From Chitinophaga oryziterrae (lineage in GTDB: Bacteria > Bacteroidota > Bacteroidia > Chitinophagales > Chitinophagaceae): DNA of 64,000 nucleotides. Of the stretch, positions 60,676-64,000 are shown piece by piece. Under the pieces are notes generated by a model that did not search any database, was not told the origin of the DNA, and worked only from the letters and a program-made list of their open reading frames with translations. A program made the position numbers and the translations under genes. The first letter of the stretch is position 1. Each line of letters opens with the position of its first letter. The DNA is taken from the NCBI RefSeq assembly GCF_009758125.1, contig NZ_WRXO01000001.1, positions 62,001 through 126,000 of the forward strand. Direction: 5' to 3'.

Positions 60676-63443
60676 TTGACTGGTATTTGAATCACCCGGA
60701 TGTAATTCGAGTTGTTTAAGTATTTCACGGCAGTCTGTTGTAGACTTTCTGCGGTAATTTTCTGTTGTCTGTTCTTTATGTCCGGTAATTGTAAAGCTTC
60801 CTGGTTCATCAGTGAAGAAGAAATATAGTTTAACCAGAAACCGTTATCTTTCAAAGCTCTTTCAGCACTGGATTTATATCCTGCTTTATATTTTGTGATA
60901 TCATCTTCTGCAGGTCCTTCTGTTTTCAATTTCATGATCTCACTGTTTGCACTAAGGATCAGCGATTCAACATTACGTGGATCACAGATAAAATTGATCA
61001 TGAAGATGTATTCTCCTGTAGGAAGTTTACGTGTGTTGGCATTAACGTTCACATTATATACACCTGCTTCCTGTTCGCGTAAACGTTCCGTAAGCCTTAT
61101 GGTTAATATACCTGCCAGGGCTTTCATCTGGTCGGATGTTGTCATGTCGTATTTGAACGTGCCACTGAATGCCAGTGTTACGATAGACTGTGGCTCTTTA
61201 CCTGCCACTATCTTGCGGGATATCCTTCCCTGGGGGTAATCAAGCTGCAGGTCTTTTAATGCTTCATTTTTATACAATGCAGGTAACGCCCCCAGGTATT
61301 TTTCTAACAGTGGCTTAATGGTGGCCGTATCAAAATTACCTACAAAGGTGAAAGTGAAATTGCTGGCGTCACTGAACCTGCTTTTATAAACAGCCATGGC
61401 CTGATCAGCATCTAATGCATTCAACTGCTCCAGTGGCATTTGTACTTTACGGAAATGATAATTGCCTAATATAGCAGAGAGCGTATCTCCGTATATTTTC
61501 CTGGGAGAGTTATTATTAGATGAATAGGACAAACGGGCCTGTTCTATCATGTTATTAAATACAACAGGGTCTTTACGCGGACTGGTGAAATACAGGTATG
61601 TCAGTTGCAATGCAGTTTCCAGATCTTCGGTAGAAGCGCCTCCTGAAATGCCTTCGGATATTTCCCCTATAAAAGGAGATATAGAGACGTTTTTGCCTGT
61701 CAGCATTTTACGTAATTCCTGCTGGGACATATCCGCTACTCCGCTGGCAGAAATCAATGTTGAAGCAATACTGCCTGCGTAAAAATCAGCATCGCTTACC
61801 AGTGATAAGCCACCCGGACCGAATCCCTGGAATGCAACCTGGTCTTTCTTGAAAGTAGTAGGTTTCAATAATACCCTCATGCCATTGCTTAGCACGATAT
61901 CTGTTATGCCCAGGTCTTTTATAAAAGTCTCGCTGGTAATGGTACCTGGTACCGGTGCTTTATCCAGTAATGCCGTTCTGTTGATTGTTTTATCTACATA
62001 AGCAGTTAGCGGTGCAGACGCCGCTTCCTTTAACCAGGAAGAAACCATCGCTTCTGACGGCAGTGAGTCTTTTTGTTTATCATTCGTTGTAATGACGATG
62101 TCGCGGTTGATATCGCTGAAGTATTGAGGGATACCTTTTACCGTCAGTGTATCCGTTACAGACTTATACAATGCATATTCATAGGCGATTCCCGGGCTAC
62201 CGACATCGTGCAGGAAATGGTCCACATATTCCCGTACATAAGCTTCGGAAGGTGTTTTTTCACGCTCTTTATAATTCAGCTCCAGGCTACTCATGAAGTT
62301 GATTTTTGCCCGTTGTAGTTCGGTTTCCGTAAAACCGTACTGCTGTACACGTACCAGTTCTGTCCAATAGGCTTTGATACCCCTTTCGGTTTGACCTGGT
62401 TTTAAGACCACCTGGCCGCTGAAAGCATCGAGGTTGGCCATCATCTGGCCCACACTGCCACCTGCGCTTAAGAAAGGCGCAGCTGCTAACTGTGCCTGTT
62501 CATTGAGACGGTTACTGATCATCATATTGAACAGTGTTCTTTTCAGGCTTTCTGTAAACTGCTCCCTGGTTTTCATTTCCAGTGCAGGGCGTTTCATGGT
62601 TACCTGAAAACGTGTGGTCACCAGCTCCGGATCAGTGAGCGTAAGGAACTGGTTTTTGCCGGTAAGCGGAATAGTCACATGTTTCCTTTCCCGTGGATGG
62701 GCGGGTACACGCAGATCGGAGAACATGGACTTAATTGTTTTTTCCACCTGCTGCACATTTACATCTCCGACAATGATCAATGCCTGCTGGTCCGGACGAT
62801 ACCAGTCGTGGTAGAATTCACGCAACTCTTCATGTTTGAAATTGCGGAGTACCTCTTCAGTGCCTATAGGCAGACGGTCTGCGTATAAAGACTGATTCAC
62901 CGCCAGCGGCATTGTCATTGCCTGTATGCGTTGGGAAGCGCCTAACTTCTGGCGTTTCTCTTCGAGGATCACCCCTCTTTCATTATCTATCTCCTCATCA
63001 CTGAGGGTAACGCTTTGTGCCCAGTCGCGCATTACCTGTATGGCATTGCGGAAAACGGTTTTATCCTCAGTAGATACCGGTAATTGAAATACTGTTTCAT
63101 CAAAACCAGTATAGGCATTGAGGTCTGCGCCGAAGCGCACACCTGCCTTTTGTAAATAATCTACCAGTTCATTCTTTGGATAATGGGCGGTACCATTAAA
63201 TGCCATATGTTCCAGGAAATGTGCTAACCCACGCTGTTCATCAGTTTCTAGTATTGAACCTACCTTGTTCACGAGGTACATGACGGCTCTTTGTTCGGGC
63301 GTATTATTCTTCCTGATATAATAGGTGAATCCGTTTGGCAGTTTGCCTACTGTCACCCCGGGGTCCAGTGGAACTACCTGTGCATTGGCCACGCCAGACA
63401 ATAGTATCGCCAATGTTGCGATGCTGCAACAAAATTTTATCAT
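60672..63443 (-). CDS. M16-family zinc metallopeptidase (two-module, secreted)
   Basis: 923 residues with a Sec signal ending ANAQ. The inverted zinc motif HxxEH is in LAHFLEHMAFNG (H75, E78, H79) with the distal Glu in NERGVILEEKRQKLG (about 155); a second, non-catalytic M16 module covers about 480-915. Typical of pitrilysin-type peptidases that cut short peptides in the periplasm. It lies between a SusD-like gene and the plug/barrel gene on the same strand (25 bases from the SusD stop, and a 4-base overlap with the barrel gene), suggesting peptide processing during uptake or export. Confidence 0.93.
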   Translation of the reverse strand: MIKFCCSIATLAILLSGVANAQVVPLDPGVTVGKLPNGFTYYIRKNNTPEQRAVMYLVNKVGSILETDEQRGLAHFLEHMAFNGTAHYPKNELVDYLQKAGVRFGADLNAYTGFDETVFQLPVSTEDKTVFRNAIQVMRDWAQSVTLSDEEIDNERGVILEEKRQKLGASQRIQAMTMPLAVNQSLYADRLPIGTEEVLRNFKHEELREFYHDWYRPDQQALIIVGDVNVQQVEKTIKSMFSDLRVPAHPRERKHVTIPLTGKNQFLTLTDPELVTTRFQVTMKRPALEMKTREQFTESLKRTLFNMMISNRLNEQAQLAAAPFLSAGGSVGQMMANLDAFSGQVVLKPGQTERGIKAYWTELVRVQQYGFTETELQRAKINFMSSLELNYKEREKTPSEAYVREYVDHFLHDVGSPGIAYEYALYKSVTDTLTVKGIPQYFSDINRDIVITTNDKQKDSLPSEAMVSSWLKEAASAPLTAYVDKTINRTALLDKAPVPGTITSETFIKDLGITDIVLSNGMRVLLKPTTFKKDQVAFQGFGPGGLSLVSDADFYAGSIASTLISASGVADMSQQELRKMLTGKNVSISPFIGEISEGISGGASTEDLETALQLTYLYFTSPRKDPVVFNNMIEQARLSYSSNNNSPRKIYGDTLSAILGNYHFRKVQMPLEQLNALDADQAMAVYKSRFSDASNFTFTFVGNFDTATIKPLLEKYLGALPALYKNEALKDLQLDYPQGRISRKIVAGKEPQSIVTLAFSGTFKYDMTTSDQMKALAGILTIRLTERLREQEAGVYNVNVNANTRKLPTGEYIFMINFICDPRNVESLILSANSEIMKLKTEGPAEDDITKYKAGYKSSAERALKDNGFWLNYISSSLMNQEALQLPDIKNRQQKITAESLQQTAVKYLNNSNYIRVIQIPVN

Positions 63444-63468
63444 AATAAATAGTTGTTTTGAAAGATGA

Positions 63469-64000
63469 TTATGGCATCCACCAGATCTTACTGGTAAATA
63501 TGTCTATTGTTCCCTGTGCCAACAGGTTCTCTTTATTCTGTATTAATTCCTGCACAGGATAAGGAGCCCTTACAGGCATTGTGTTACCCACTCTGCCCGG
63601 ATCATAAGACAACGGGATGTCAGGGAATGCGCCATTACGGCGATAGTCTACCCATGATTCAAATGGTTCGATCCCATTAAAGGCCATGTATTTCTGGAAC
63701 ATCAGGAGTTTATATTTATCTGTAGCAGCAGCCCAGTTGACTTTTGCATTAGATACTTCGGATGTATACCAGTTATCAAAAGCCGCATCTGATAATGAAG
63801 GTGTATTGCTGTTACCGCCAACATTCAACCAGCGGAAAGATTCTTTCACTGCGTTCTTATAAGCGGTTTCAGGATCACCTGTCATCCAGCCTCTCTGGAT
63901 AGCTTCTGCCTGTAAGAAAAGGCTTTCTATGCTGGTCATGATCCAGCAGTCCATGTCATATCCTTTTACAATACCGGTAGATACGGGAGAAACGGCTGTA
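63469..64000 (-). CDS. SusD/RagB-family lipoprotein, C-terminal part
   Basis: The frame stays open to the right edge (continuing TAVSPVSTGIVKGYDMDCW before the visible MDCW), so the real start lies outside. The visible about 177 residues show the SusD C-terminal pattern: TSIESLFLQAEAIQRGWMTG, LLMFQKYMAFNGIEPFESWV and DYRRNGAFPDIPLSYDPG, with QELIQNKENLLAQGTI, as in SusD-like_2 proteins. It sits 25 bases upstream of the M16 gene and belongs to its operon; a SusC partner would be expected further right. Confidence 0.9.
   Translation of the reverse strand, partial: TAVSPVSTGIVKGYDMDCWIMTSIESLFLQAEAIQRGWMTGDPETAYKNAVKESFRWLNVGGNSNTPSLSDAAFDNWYTSEVSNAKVNWAAATDKYKLLMFQKYMAFNGIEPFESWVDYRRNGAFPDIPLSYDPGRVGNTMPVRAPYPVQELIQNKENLLAQGTIDIFTSKIWWMP

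Overview
The window looks like a chromosomal stretch of a Bacteroidota bacterium, most probably a Chitinophaga-like member of the Chitinophagaceae. The signs are two complete SusC/SusD pairs and part of a third, an ECF sigma factor/FecR pair feeding a SusC with an N-terminal STN domain, a type IX secretion (gliding-motility) C-terminal domain, many glycoside hydrolases, and Bacteroidota-type promoters (TTTG, about 18 bases, TAnnTTTG). No phage, plasmid, insertion-sequence or CRISPR structure was seen.

Layout. 1-3333 (minus): a heavy-metal RND efflux operon (TolC-like, adaptor, DUF190/PII-like, CzcA/CusA-like pump running off the left edge). 3600-5223 (minus): xseB-xseA. 5416-10681 (minus): type II NADH dehydrogenase, a TPR/LuxR regulator, an ABC exporter and a small membrane protein. 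11007-16947 (plus): a hemicellulose/fucoside locus (GH39, GH95, GH43, aldo/keto reductase), followed by a small secreted protein, an MFS sugar:H+ symporter, a TlpA-like thioredoxin and a cupin. 21093-30083 (plus): sigma factor, FecR, SusC, SusD, sialidase-like protein, DinB-fold protein. 30087-31786 (minus): DNA polymerase IV and a second DinB-fold protein. 31861-40417: a membrane-spanning LamG/Kelch/SARP regulator divergent from a second SusC/SusD pair and a secreted EEP-family hydrolase.

40697-47819 is mixed: a small membrane protein, serine hydrolase, a divergent MarR/MFS pair with clear palindromic operators, a secreted nuclease lipoprotein, a T9SS-tailed protein, an AhpD-like protein and a DUF4844-like protein. 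An initiator tRNA-Met sits at 47861. From 48125 to 57231 come a three-domain GH43, two AraC regulators, a GC-rich aldo/keto reductase that looks transferred, two SDRs, an HxlR regulator and a short alpha-glucan-phosphorylase-like protein that has threonine where the PLP lysine should be. The right end (57310-64000) has an unknown secreted protein, then on the minus strand a SusD (open at the right edge), an M16 peptidase and a plug/beta-barrel outer-membrane protein.

Together the window describes glycan foraging: outer-membrane capture by SusCD pairs, secreted or periplasmic hydrolases, sugar import, and three styles of local control (sigma/anti-sigma, one-component membrane SARP, AraC/MarR/HxlR repressors or activators). 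The observations I rate highest are the LamG/Kelch-TM-SARP regulator with its TTAAC repeat array, the lysine-less phosphorylase, the near-leaderless xseA whose promoter shares bases with the upstream terminator, and the promoter-embedded MarR operators.
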